From NCBI GenBank assembly GCA_009779975.1, contig WRAY01000013.1, positions 1 through 61,834 on the forward strand: DNA of 61,834 nt, given 5' to 3'. Within the stretch, counting starts at the first letter, position 1. Each line of letters starts with the position of its first letter. The notes below the pieces were generated by a model that saw only the letters and a list, made by a program, of their open reading frames with translations, had not been told where the DNA came from and searched no databases. This document shows, in pieces, positions 19,538 through 26,973 of the stretch. A program made the translations under genes and the position numbers. Source of the stretch: Bacillota bacterium. GTDB taxonomy: Bacteria > Bacillota > Clostridia > Christensenellales > Pumilibacteraceae.

Positions 19538-20428
19538 TTAACAAACCGAGTTTGTCACTATTATTTCAGTGACATTTCCTCTTTTATCTGCTTGGCAGTT
19601 TATCATTCGTCTTGCGTTAATGCGTTTGATTGAAAAATCTTTATATAATTCATCAAAGAAATTGTCGTCGGGTTTTGAGTTTTTTGGATCGGAATTACTA
19701 AGCATTACTTTTGCTCCTCTCTCGCTCAATTCTCTCACTAAATATGATAATTCTTTTTGATTATCATCGTTAAAACCATTTTTTGAATAGCCAACAAATG
19801 ATTGTGTTTGTGTTATTGGGCGATATGGTGGGTCAAAGTAAACGAAAGTTTTATCGTGGATATGCTTTTTACATTCTGAATAATCACCATAAAAAATATC
19901 AACTTTTTGTAATAAATTATGTATTTCAGTTAGATTTGCCCTGTCGCAAATAAGAGGTTTTTTATATCTGCCGAATGGAACATTAAATTCACCTTTGCTA
20001 TTAACCCTATAAAGTCCGTTGAAACAAGTCTTGTTTAGGAAAATAAAATCGGCTGCTTTTTCAAAATCGTAATTACCGTTTAGTTTTATTGTGTTGTATT
20101 TTTTTCTAATTTCTAAGAAAATTTTTGCTTGCTCGTCAATGTTTAACGAATGGAGTTTTTCTTGGAGTGTTTCAAGTTGATTTATCAACTCATGGACATC
20201 TTCTTTAATGCAACGATAGCAATTTATGAGTTCCTTGTTTAGGTCTATGATGACCGCCTTTTTAACCTTGAATTTTTGCAGCACATCAAAAAGCACCGCA
20301 CCACCCCCGACAAATGGCTCAATGTAAATATCAATTTCGCCATTTATCAATTCTTGGGGATATAGTGCGTTCAGTTTTTCAAGTAATTGACCTTTTCCGC
20401 CAGCCCATTTTAGAAATGGTTTACACAT
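19538..20428 (-). CDS. Dam/DpnM-type adenine-N6 methyltransferase (GATC)
   Basis: 296 residues. N-terminal KPFLKWAGGKGQLL binds AdoMet, EPFVGGGAVLFD completes the site and DPPYRPI is the catalytic motif (about residue 197), the class alpha order of Dam and DpnM. Length fits the family. It is the first gene of the minus-strand three-gene restriction-modification operon, with its own consensus promoter and a GGAG ribosome site, so the protective enzyme is made first. Expected product: N6-methyladenine in GATC. Confidence 0.92.
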   Translation of the reverse strand: MCKPFLKWAGGKGQLLEKLNALYPQELINGEIDIYIEPFVGGGAVLFDVLQKFKVKKAVIIDLNKELINCYRCIKEDVHELINQLETLQEKLHSLNIDEQAKIFLEIRKKYNTIKLNGNYDFEKAADFIFLNKTCFNGLYRVNSKGEFNVPFGRYKKPLICDRANLTEIHNLLQKVDIFYGDYSECKKHIHDKTFVYFDPPYRPITQTQSFVGYSKNGFNDDNQKELSYLVRELSERGAKVMLSNSDPKNSKPDDNFFDELYKDFSIKRINARRMINCQADKRGNVTEIIVTNSVC

Positions 20429-20449
20429 TCAACTGCTCCTTATGTTTGT

Positions 20450-20478
20450 ATTTTAGCACTATATATAAACATTGTCAA
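20450..20478 (-). promoter_or_regulatory. Sigma-A promoter of the GATC restriction-modification operon
   Basis: Minus strand: TTGACA (20473-20478), 17-nt spacer, TAAAAT (20450-20455), about 22 nt before the dam-type start codon. Confidence 0.85.
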
Positions 20479-20543
20479 GCAACAAATGACTTATGATAAT
20501 AATTTATAGAAAAAGTGTTATTTTTTACTTAAATGTTGTTCCT

Positions 20544-20852
20544 ATGAACATAAGTCTTAAATTTGACTTAGACATCACACCCTTCGACATTATCTCAAAT
20601 CTCCCCAATTTTTCAGCCTTAGACAGCGAAAACCCCGAAAACACCCTTGAAACAGGCGAAAATGACGAATTTGACATGGAAAAAGGCGAGCAAATCTCGC
20701 CTTCTCAACAGTCCTTTCTATCGGGCAAAAATGCTTTGGTGGGGCGTTCGGTTCAAAAAACGAACCTAACTCTTGTCAAATGTGGGTTGCGTTGCTTTGT
20801 AGAACGCGAATTTTATATACCCAAACATTATTCTAAGCGTTTTCAAAAATAA
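20544..20852 (+). CDS. Doubtful small acidic protein
   Basis: An open frame of about 102 codons starting MNISLKFDLDITPF, acidic in its first half (DSENPENTLETGEN) and basic at the end. There is no ribosome site and no family I know. Its end overlaps the convergent small gene at 20833. It may be a real small protein of the mobile element or chance; the long open frame in AT-rich DNA is the only support. Confidence 0.3.
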   Translation: MNISLKFDLDITPFDIISNLPNFSALDSENPENTLETGENDEFDMEKGEQISPSQQSFLSGKNALVGRSVQKTNLTLVKCGLRCFVEREFYIPKHYSKRFQK

Positions 20853-21039
20853 TGTCAAGCAATTTTTCGCACTCTTCATGCTCGGCGGTTAAATATTTTT
20901 TCATGTCCTCATATAACCGCCGAGCAAATTGTTTTATTTGTTTTTTGTCAATTTTGGCTTTTATGCAGTCCTTTTCGGGGGAATGCATAAGAGCCATTTT
21001 TTCTATTGGGTTTAAATTTTCTTTTGGCTGTTTTGTCAT
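20833..21039 (-). CDS. Small charged hypothetical protein of the replication module
   Basis: 68 residues, Lys/Glu-rich and probably all helical (KKQIKQFARRLYEDMKKYL). It lies downstream of the two rep genes on the same strand, 83 nt after the helicase stop, so it is likely co-transcribed with them. The ribosome site is weak. Function unknown; an accessory or copy-control role is a guess from position. Confidence 0.5.
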   Translation of the reverse strand: MTKQPKENLNPIEKMALMHSPEKDCIKAKIDKKQIKQFARRLYEDMKKYLTAEHEECEKLLDIIFENA

Positions 21040-21122
21040 ATAAATTTTATCTCATCTAAATTATTAATTTTGGTTTCCCACCCTCCCACCCGAAGTGGTT
21101 CTTCTGTAATTGCTGACTGCGA

Positions 21123-21626
21123 TTAAAAAATATCATCAACTGCACCGAAAGCGGTTATTTGTTCAGCAGTCAATTTTCCGTTAACTTTCGCAGTTGAAAC
21201 AGGCTTGTCCGTTTTTCCCATTTCCCAAATGTAATCAATACGATTGAGAAATGCCTCATAAGTTTTTGGCTTTTCGTTTTGAATGTTTGGATATTGTTTT
21301 GAGAGTGGCTCGTTACTTGTTATGTAGACCTTATCAAAGCACGCTATTTTGTCCTTGTATCTGGCAGGTAGTCGAACAGGGTTTCCGTCTAACCATCTCA
21401 ACATATCATTTATTTTTATGTCCGAGTGAAACTCCTCAAAGAGAACAACCTTTTCGCCGTTATACATATCCCACATACCCCTGTCGTAGTTGCCGATTGA
21501 GTAGACCTCATAATCGTATTTTAGATTGACATATTTTGATTTACCTACACGACTATCACCCCAAATGTAGGTAACTGTCATGTCACGATATTTTTTCAAA
21601 AATGCTCTTTGTTCTTGTTCAATCAT
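21123..21626 (-). CDS. CRESS-type Rep, superfamily 3 helicase part
   Basis: 167 residues. The helicase motifs are in order: Walker A WGDSRVGKSK (about 22-31), Walker B VVLFEEFH (about 60-67) and motif C VYITSNEP (about 98-105, followed by QYPN), the signature of Rep helicases of CRESS-DNA viruses and related bacterial plasmids. It unwinds DNA during rolling-circle replication. In those Reps the helicase is fused after the HUH endonuclease; here it is a separate frame starting with ATGA over the stop of the endonuclease gene. This means coupled translation, a programmed -1 shift or an old frameshift. No arginine finger is obvious; the SF3 type makes it non-essential to see. Confidence 0.85.
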   Translation of the reverse strand: MIEQEQRAFLKKYRDMTVTYIWGDSRVGKSKYVNLKYDYEVYSIGNYDRGMWDMYNGEKVVLFEEFHSDIKINDMLRWLDGNPVRLPARYKDKIACFDKVYITSNEPLSKQYPNIQNEKPKTYEAFLNRIDYIWEMGKTDKPVSTAKVNGKLTAEQITAFGAVDDIF

Positions 21627-22162
21627 TGAATTTTTGAACCTTTCAATTCCGTTTCCATATCGAACATATTGCTTTGGAAATGCGTTTCTATTTCATCGGT
21701 GCTTGCACCTAACTCAAGCATCATTGCTATTCCGTCAAGGTCATTCCGCTTGCCTTGCTCCTCAAGAGTATTTATTTCACCATTACCTATAATCTCACCG
21801 ACCCTTGTTGTTTCCTTCGTCACATAATCATAAGCTTGCCTGCGAGTTCCTCTTCGCTCTTGAATATGTGCATTTGGCAGTTTGTTTTTGAGTGTTGAAA
21901 AGCGGATAGTTCGGACATTTTCGATATAAACTTGATAATGCAAATATCCTTGCTCACCGCCTTTTTCGCCTTTTTCTAATTGTCCTATCCAAGTGTATTT
22001 GGATAGTGCTTGTATTAAATCTTCTTCCGTTATCTTTTCCGCTGATTGGGTTAATATCCACGAGCGAGAAAAAGTGTCCATTTTCTTGAACGGTTTTTGT
22101 TCTGTTTCTTGATTTTGGTCAAGTTGCTGTTCTAATTGTTGTGTTTGTTGTAGTTGTTTCAC
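21623..22162 (-). CDS. CRESS-type Rep, HUH endonuclease part
   Basis: 179 residues, GTG start with a strong AAGGAGG site 10 nt upstream. After a Gln-rich head the rolling-circle motifs appear: motif I SWILTQ (about 33), motif II with HYQ inside GYLHYQVYIE (about 75) and motif III AYDYVTKE with the YxxK nicking Tyr (about 112). This is the pattern of viral Rep endonucleases (PCV/geminivirus-like) and of pCRESS plasmids in bacteria. It should nick the origin and stay linked through Tyr to the 5' end. The stop overlaps the helicase start by 4 nt. The proposed origin lies immediately upstream at 22186-22234. Confidence 0.85.
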   Translation of the reverse strand: MKQLQQTQQLEQQLDQNQETEQKPFKKMDTFSRSWILTQSAEKITEEDLIQALSKYTWIGQLEKGEKGGEQGYLHYQVYIENVRTIRFSTLKNKLPNAHIQERRGTRRQAYDYVTKETTRVGEIIGNGEINTLEEQGKRNDLDGIAMMLELGASTDEIETHFQSNMFDMETELKGSKIQ

Positions 22163-22185
22163 TGGCTAAAATCCTCCTTATTCTT

Positions 22186-22234
22186 GTGTCAGTGTCAGAT
22201 GTGTCTAAAAGGTACCACTAGGACTTTTAGACAC
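22186..22234 (-). other. Candidate rolling-circle origin: stem-loop with nonanucleotide and iterons
   Basis: A perfect 11-bp stem (22201-22211 with 22224-22234) exposes a 12-nt loop. On the rep-coding strand the loop contains TAGTGGTAC (22212-22220), matching the CRESS-virus nick site TAGTATTAC at 7 of 9 positions. Next to it on the same strand GACAC occurs at 22201-22205, 22192-22196 and 22186-22190, like Rep-binding iterons. It lies 24 nt upstream of the rep start, where CRESS origins are expected. Nicking itself is inferred. Confidence 0.65.
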
Positions 22235-22396
22235 CGCCGCCGCAAGCGGCGGCGAACACACACAAGCGAGGGGCAAGCCCTGATCTCGCATTTTGTGTGT
22301 GTTCGCCCCCCTGCTTGCTTGCGTGTGCGTTATTCTCTTTCTTTTCGTAACGCAAAAAATATGACTATGATTTTTGTCATGTCACTTTTTTGCGTT
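22235..22396. repeat. Cluster of palindromes next to the candidate origin
   Basis: Three further hairpins follow the origin stem: a 9-bp GC stem with a 2-nt loop (22235-22254), a larger one pairing the CACACACAA arm (about 22256-22264) with the TTGTGTGTG arm (about 22293-22301) around a small GGGC-AA-GCCC hairpin, and 22349-22396 with 11-bp arms plus an inner 5-bp stem. Together they fill the gap between the HTH gene and rep. They could be a single-strand origin, the terminator of the HTH gene or recombination sites. Confidence 0.55.
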
Positions 22397-22408
22397 TAAT
22401 TCAGTTTT

Positions 22409-22666
22409 TTAACTTGCTTTTCTTGTAGGCAAGGCTTGTTGGGATAATGGATTTTTCTTGCCCATTGTTTCCCAGTCGATTAAGTTTTGTGCTTCGCTTG
22501 AGCCAAAATAGCGAATGAACTTGCGTGATGTGTCAATATCAACGCATTGTCCAAGCAGTAACATTTCAATATCTAAAATGCTAATGCCTATTTCGTGAGC
22601 CAAGCAATCGACATCCTTGCCGCTCATTTTCATGAATTGCAAAAGACTTTCCCTCTTAATTCTCAT
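22409..22666 (-). CDS. Small helix-turn-helix-like protein of the replication module
   Basis: 85 residues. Residues 5-55 (LLQFMKMSGKDVDCLAHEIG then ISILDIEMLLLG) fit a short Cro/excisionase-like HTH fold. The ATG has GGAGGAG 7 nt upstream. It precedes the rep genes on the same strand, so a role in control of replication or excision is likely but inferred. The C-terminal tail is basic and unstructured. Confidence 0.6.
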   Translation of the reverse strand: MRIKRESLLQFMKMSGKDVDCLAHEIGISILDIEMLLLGQCVDIDTSRKFIRYFGSSEAQNLIDWETMGKKNPLSQQALPTRKAS

Positions 22667-22698
22667 AGACTACTCCTCCGTTTTGAAAAAGTAGGACT

Positions 22699-22784
22699 AG
22701 ACTTATCCCAAAATGAAATGTGGTCAGATAAGAGAAAGATTTTTTGCTCCTTATCTGAGTCATAGTTCACTTTGGGACAAGTCT
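22699..22784. repeat. Imperfect 34-bp inverted repeat upstream of the HTH gene
   Basis: The arms 22699-22732 and 22750-22784 pair with a few mismatches around a 17-nt AT-rich loop. The outer ends (AGACTTATCCC / GGGACAAGTCT) match best. It lies just upstream of the HTH gene start and may be an attenuator, an operator for the HTH protein, or a second replication signal. Confidence 0.6.
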
Positions 22785-22963
22785 TATGAGCGGGGTCGCT
22801 TAGCAAGTCTGTTTTGCCCGACCTCGAGGGGTTTCACCTAATACTTAAAAATTCACAATTACAATTTCCGCACAGAGAGAAAACAATTTTCTTTGACAGT
22901 CTTTTCTCTCCCTATTTCAAAAATGCTCTAATATATGTCCTCTATATAATAACCGAAATTTCT

Positions 22964-23001
22964 CAAAAAAATCGCACCCCCTAGTTTTAGGAATGCGATT
23001 T
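22964..23001 (-). terminator. Rho-independent terminator of the sigma-like gene
   Basis: An 8-bp stem (22969-22976 with 22994-23001) with an inner CCTA/TAGG pair is followed on the minus strand by seven T. It starts 15 nt after the stop of the sigma-like gene. Confidence 0.8.
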
Positions 23002-23015
23002 GATGCTTTTTCATC

Positions 23016-23558
23016 TTAAAAATAATCACTTGCAACATCGACATAATCAAACTTTCTGTCGTCAATAAATATTTTTTTCCACATCAAAATTTCATGTGAT
23101 GGTTTAATTTCATAAATGCCTAGTTTTGCTAAATTTGTTTCCGCTTTAATTATTAATTTTCTAATCGCACTTTCCGTCACTCCAAACATTTTTGCAATAT
23201 GAGTATACTTCATGCCTGAATGTCTTGCGTAAAAATATGCCATTGCTTGTCTTTCTGTCAAGAGTTTCAAAAGTTGGTCAATTATATCATCAAAAGTCCT
23301 TTCAAGAAGTTCTTCAATTAGTTTTTCAACCTCTTCTTCCTCTCTCTTTTTCAACACATCAAAAGTGTCACCGTCATAATGTGGTGCAATATCTTCAATA
23401 GTCACACCTTCTTCCAACGCAACTGTCCTGTTTTTCTCGTTATTATATCTAATCCTTCTATCCATCTGCCGAAGTATTTGATAAATTTCAAAACTAACCT
23501 CAACTTCAATCTCAGTTTCGTCTAAATATGTGTATTTGTATGTTTTAGTATTTTTCAT
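23016..23558 (-). CDS. Mobile-element sigma-70-like protein (region 4)
   Basis: 180 residues. The C-terminal half has a sigma region 4 HTH: LLTERQAMAYFYARHSGMKY followed by HIAKMFGVTESAIRKLI. The N-terminal part (YLDETEIEVEVSFEIYQIL) matches sigma-like regulators common in conjugative and integrative elements; a canonical region 2 is not evident, so it may act as an activator or a partial sigma factor. Its promoter ends only 6 nt before the ATG, with no ribosome site, so the mRNA looks leaderless. It faces away from the defence operon. Confidence 0.7.
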   Translation of the reverse strand: MKNTKTYKYTYLDETEIEVEVSFEIYQILRQMDRRIRYNNEKNRTVALEEGVTIEDIAPHYDGDTFDVLKKREEEEVEKLIEELLERTFDDIIDQLLKLLTERQAMAYFYARHSGMKYTHIAKMFGVTESAIRKLIIKAETNLAKLGIYEIKPSHEILMWKKIFIDDRKFDYVDVASDYF

Positions 23559-23564
23559 GAAATT

Positions 23565-23593
23565 ATTATATCAAATCAAATAAATCTTTGCAA
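23565..23593 (-). promoter_or_regulatory. Promoter of the sigma-like gene, leaderless geometry
   Basis: Minus strand: TTGCAA (23588-23593), 17-nt spacer, TATAAT (23565-23570), then 6 nt to the ATG at 23558. Transcription should start at or next to the A of the start codon. Confidence 0.65.
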
Positions 23594-23636
23594 AGATTTT
23601 TAATTCACTTTTCGATTTTATTTGCAGTTCAAATAG

Positions 23637-23665
23637 TTGCTATTTCTTTTAAATATTGTTACAAT
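23637..23665 (+). promoter_or_regulatory. Promoter of the four-gene defence-like operon
   Basis: TTGCTA (23637-23642), 17-nt spacer, TACAAT (23660-23665). It leads to a GGAGG site and the ATG at 23710, and is divergent from the sigma-like gene 44 nt away. Confidence 0.65.
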
Positions 23666-23709
23666 AAAATAGATTTTTCACAAAAGATGAAGAATTATGG
23701 AGGATGAGC

Positions 23710-25080
23710 ATGAGCCTTACTCAAGAAAAGACAAGAGAAATAATTGATGATTTTGTTGCAGTTATCAATGAAAAGAAACAAACTGGTCCGACCCCAACTA
23801 GAGGGGTTATAAATTTTAGAAATGAGCGATCTAATGGCATAGAAAGACCGATATATTATATTCCGTTGGAATTGCTGAGATATAGAAAAGACAATAGTCG
23901 AATTGTCAGTGATGTTTTAAGTTATGAAAGAAGTAGTTTAAAAAAACTAGATGAAAAGGAAAAGGAAACTCAAGATGTCCTTTTTAATTTTTTATATAAC
24001 AAGGACCCTGATAATACAGATGTGTTAAAAAAAGGCATCAAAAAAGAGGGGCAAATTGAACCTGCGATTATAACATGTGATGGTTTTTTAATAGACGGCA
24101 ACAGAAGAAAAATGGCTTTAGAATTGCTTAATAAAACTGAACCAGGTCAGCATAAATTCATGAAAGTAATTATATTGCCTGGAAAAAACGATCCAACAGG
24201 ACCTCCCCCAACTATAAAAGAAATTGAATTGATTGAAAATCGTTATCAATTGCGTAAAGATGGAAGATCAGAATATTTTGGTTTAGATAGGGCTTTGGGA
24301 ATAAAAAAGAAAATTGAAAGAGGGATACCTCTTGACGAACAAATAATGGACGATCCAGAGTGTGCTATTCCAAATATAAATGATAAAGATTTTAAAAAGA
24401 AAAAGCGAACTTGGGAAAGAGAATACCTTCAACCACTGGAACAAGTAGATGCTTATCTTGAAAGTTTAGGTCGCCCCGAACATTACGAGTCAATTAAAGG
24501 GCGATGGCAAAGTTTCATAGACCTAAGTAATTTCTATAATGGTGATCTTCAAAAACAAAGTTGGAGAATTGAAGTAAATTTAGATGAAGATGATATTGGT
24601 GTTGTGCAGGATATCGCATTTCAAATTATTAGAAAACAACATGTAAAAAATCGCCACGAAAAATTACATAATATTATAAGACGGATACCAAAATTTTTAT
24701 CAATTCCTGATGCTAAGTCAAGCATATATTTGATTTCAGATAAAACAGTAGATTTAGAAAGCAATGAAAAATATGATAGCGAAGGTAAGGAATATTCTCT
24801 ATCTGAACAAGACAAAATTTGGAGTTGCAAAAAAGAAAACGAAACTATTTTTGCACAGGCAATAAATAAAGCATACTCTTATTTTGAAACACAAGAAGAA
24901 ACCGAAAACTCAATGGCTCTGATAAAAGCCGCTCATCAAAAAATTAATCACGACAATATGAATGTGAAAAATATTCCTTTTGATGACCTTAAAGAGTTTA
25001 TGAAAATATCTGAATTAATTATTAATAGAGTTTCCGATTTAAAAGATGAGTCATGGGAACGAGTTAGGGCGAAAAAATAA
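23710..25080 (+). CDS. ParB/Srx-fold protein of a restriction-like operon
   Basis: About 456 residues. The start at 23710 is preferred because GGAGG lies 6 nt upstream; the ATG at 23704 touches the ribosome site. Residues about 45-150 form a ParB N-terminal (sulfiredoxin-like) domain: a PLELLRYRKDNSRI strand, LKKGIKKEGQIEPAII and the nucleotide-binding box IDGNRRKMAL, the counterpart of GERR in ParB CTPases. The remaining 300 residues are helical and charged and match nothing I know; no parS-binding HTH is obvious. It is gene 1 of an operon with SNF2 helicase, nuclease-like and methyltransferase genes, which points to DNA sensing or site control in defence rather than chromosome partition. 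Confidence 0.7.
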   Translation: MSLTQEKTREIIDDFVAVINEKKQTGPTPTRGVINFRNERSNGIERPIYYIPLELLRYRKDNSRIVSDVLSYERSSLKKLDEKEKETQDVLFNFLYNKDPDNTDVLKKGIKKEGQIEPAIITCDGFLIDGNRRKMALELLNKTEPGQHKFMKVIILPGKNDPTGPPPTIKEIELIENRYQLRKDGRSEYFGLDRALGIKKKIERGIPLDEQIMDDPECAIPNINDKDFKKKKRTWEREYLQPLEQVDAYLESLGRPEHYESIKGRWQSFIDLSNFYNGDLQKQSWRIEVNLDEDDIGVVQDIAFQIIRKQHVKNRHEKLHNIIRRIPKFLSIPDAKSSIYLISDKTVDLESNEKYDSEGKEYSLSEQDKIWSCKKENETIFAQAINKAYSYFETQEETENSMALIKAAHQKINHDNMNVKNIPFDDLKEFMKISELIINRVSDLKDESWERVRAKK

Positions 25081-26973
25081 ATGCAAATTTTACTTAAAAA
25101 TAATATAATAAAAATTGTTGTTGAAGAGCATGACAAGTTAACTCAGCCACAAATAAATCAAATTAAGTATTTTGGTTTTTCTAAAGGACTTGATAAGGAT
25201 TTTTATAGTGTTTCTGGAGATGATGGAATTTCAATAACAATGAGATTAATATCTTATTTTGATAGAAAAAATATTCCTTATACACTATCAAAAAATTTGA
25301 GCGAAATAAAAAAGAAAGTGTCAGAAAATCAAGATTCATTTTCAAAAATTAAAAAGGAAGCAGCTGATTTTAAAGAAGGAATTTTTGATGAAAGTAAGTT
25401 TAATGATTTTTGTTCTTTCATAAATAATCATATAAAACGCAAGTTAAAAGATCATCAAATTAAAGCGGCATATCATCATTATTTGTTGAAAAATGCTGCT
25501 AATTTCTCTGTGCCTGGGAGTGGAAAAACTACAACGATTATTACTGTGTATGAAAAACTGAAGAGTGAGGGAGTTGTTGATACATTATTTGTAGTGGGAC
25601 CGCCTTCTTCTTTTAAAGCATGGAAAACTGAATTTAAAGAAACATTGGGAAAGGTTGCTAAAGTGTCTACTCTTTCTGGGCGTTCTAAACAAGATAGAAT
25701 TATTGAATACTACGGAGCAGATAAGGACATTGATTTATTTTTGATTACTTTTCAAACTTTTGCAAACGACTTCAAAAACATAAAAAAATTCTTTTTTCAA
25801 AATAAAATTTTTTTAGTAATTGACGAAGCACACTATATAAAACAAATTGATGGGAAATGGGCGTCATCTATAATAGATGCCAGTGAACACGCAAAAATAA
25901 AATATATTTTGACTGGGACACCATGCCCTAAAAATTATGCCGATTTATTTAATTTATTTGATTTTTTATGGGGAAAAAATAATGCAATAAGTGAAAAAGA
26001 AAAATCCTATATTAATATTTGTGAAAAAAACAACGACTATCAAAATGCTCAAACATTTATAAAAGATAGTTTGGATCCCTTGTTCTATCGTGTCAGAAAA
26101 GATGAACTTGGTCTTAAAAAGCCCATTTTCCATGATCCTATTTTTGTTGAAATGAACGACATCGAGCGTAAAGTTTACGATCGTATTTTTGAACGCATAA
26201 CCAAACTTTCTTATTATGACAGGCAAAAGAATTTCATGACTTTGCTTAACTTAAAGCGTGGTAGAATTATGCGTTTGCGTCAAATGACCTCTTATTCAAA
26301 ATTACTAAAAACAGCGATTGATGATTATGATGAAAACTTGCTTGATGATATGGATGATATTAGCAATGTAATTGTTAATTACGATAAATACGAACATCCA
26401 GCAAAATTGACAAAATTAATTGAATTGATTAATTTGATTCAAAAAAAAGATAAGAAAATAGTAATTTGGACTAATTTTATAAAAACTATAAATCTTCTTG
26501 AAAAATATCTTAGAAAAAATAATTTTCAATGTAATCATATTTGTGGTGATACTCCCATAGTTGAAAAAAATGATGATATATTTACAAGAGAAAAAATAAT
26601 TGATGAGTTTTTGACTATGAACAGTTCCATAGATATACTTATTGCTAATCCTAAAGCGTGTGCAGAATCAATATCTTTACATAAGACATGTCATCATGCA
26701 ATTTATTATGATTTAGACTATAATTGTGCTCAATACTTGCAATCATTGGATCGAATTCATCGTGTTGGTGGTTCTGAGAATAAAGAAGCTAATTATTATT
26801 TTTTACAATACAAAGATACTATTGATAGCGATATATTAAATAATCTTATTTTAAAAAGAGATAAAATGTATAATGTTATTGAGCATAATTCAGATATATA
26901 CAACTTAGACATAAGCACCTTTACGGACATAAAAGAAGAAGAAACTGCTTATGATAGGATATTCAAAAAATGA
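25081..26973 (+). CDS. SNF2-like superfamily 2 helicase of the defence-like operon
   Basis: 630 residues. Motif I is VPGSGKTTT (about 142), motif II VIDEAHYIK (about 245), motif III LTGTPCPKN (about 279), and motifs V/VI are near the C-terminus with QSLDRIHRVGG (about 556), the SNF2 form of the arginine finger. About 130 residues precede the helicase core. It should translocate on double-stranded DNA using ATP. The ATG follows the stop of the ParB-like gene with no gap, and its own stop overlaps the next gene by 4 nt, so the proteins are made together. Confidence 0.85.
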   Translation: MQILLKNNIIKIVVEEHDKLTQPQINQIKYFGFSKGLDKDFYSVSGDDGISITMRLISYFDRKNIPYTLSKNLSEIKKKVSENQDSFSKIKKEAADFKEGIFDESKFNDFCSFINNHIKRKLKDHQIKAAYHHYLLKNAANFSVPGSGKTTTIITVYEKLKSEGVVDTLFVVGPPSSFKAWKTEFKETLGKVAKVSTLSGRSKQDRIIEYYGADKDIDLFLITFQTFANDFKNIKKFFFQNKIFLVIDEAHYIKQIDGKWASSIIDASEHAKIKYILTGTPCPKNYADLFNLFDFLWGKNNAISEKEKSYINICEKNNDYQNAQTFIKDSLDPLFYRVRKDELGLKKPIFHDPIFVEMNDIERKVYDRIFERITKLSYYDRQKNFMTLLNLKRGRIMRLRQMTSYSKLLKTAIDDYDENLLDDMDDISNVIVNYDKYEHPAKLTKLIELINLIQKKDKKIVIWTNFIKTINLLEKYLRKNNFQCNHICGDTPIVEKNDDIFTREKIIDEFLTMNSSIDILIANPKACAESISLHKTCHHAIYYDLDYNCAQYLQSLDRIHRVGGSENKEANYYFLQYKDTIDSDILNNLILKRDKMYNVIEHNSDIYNLDISTFTDIKEEETAYDRIFKK

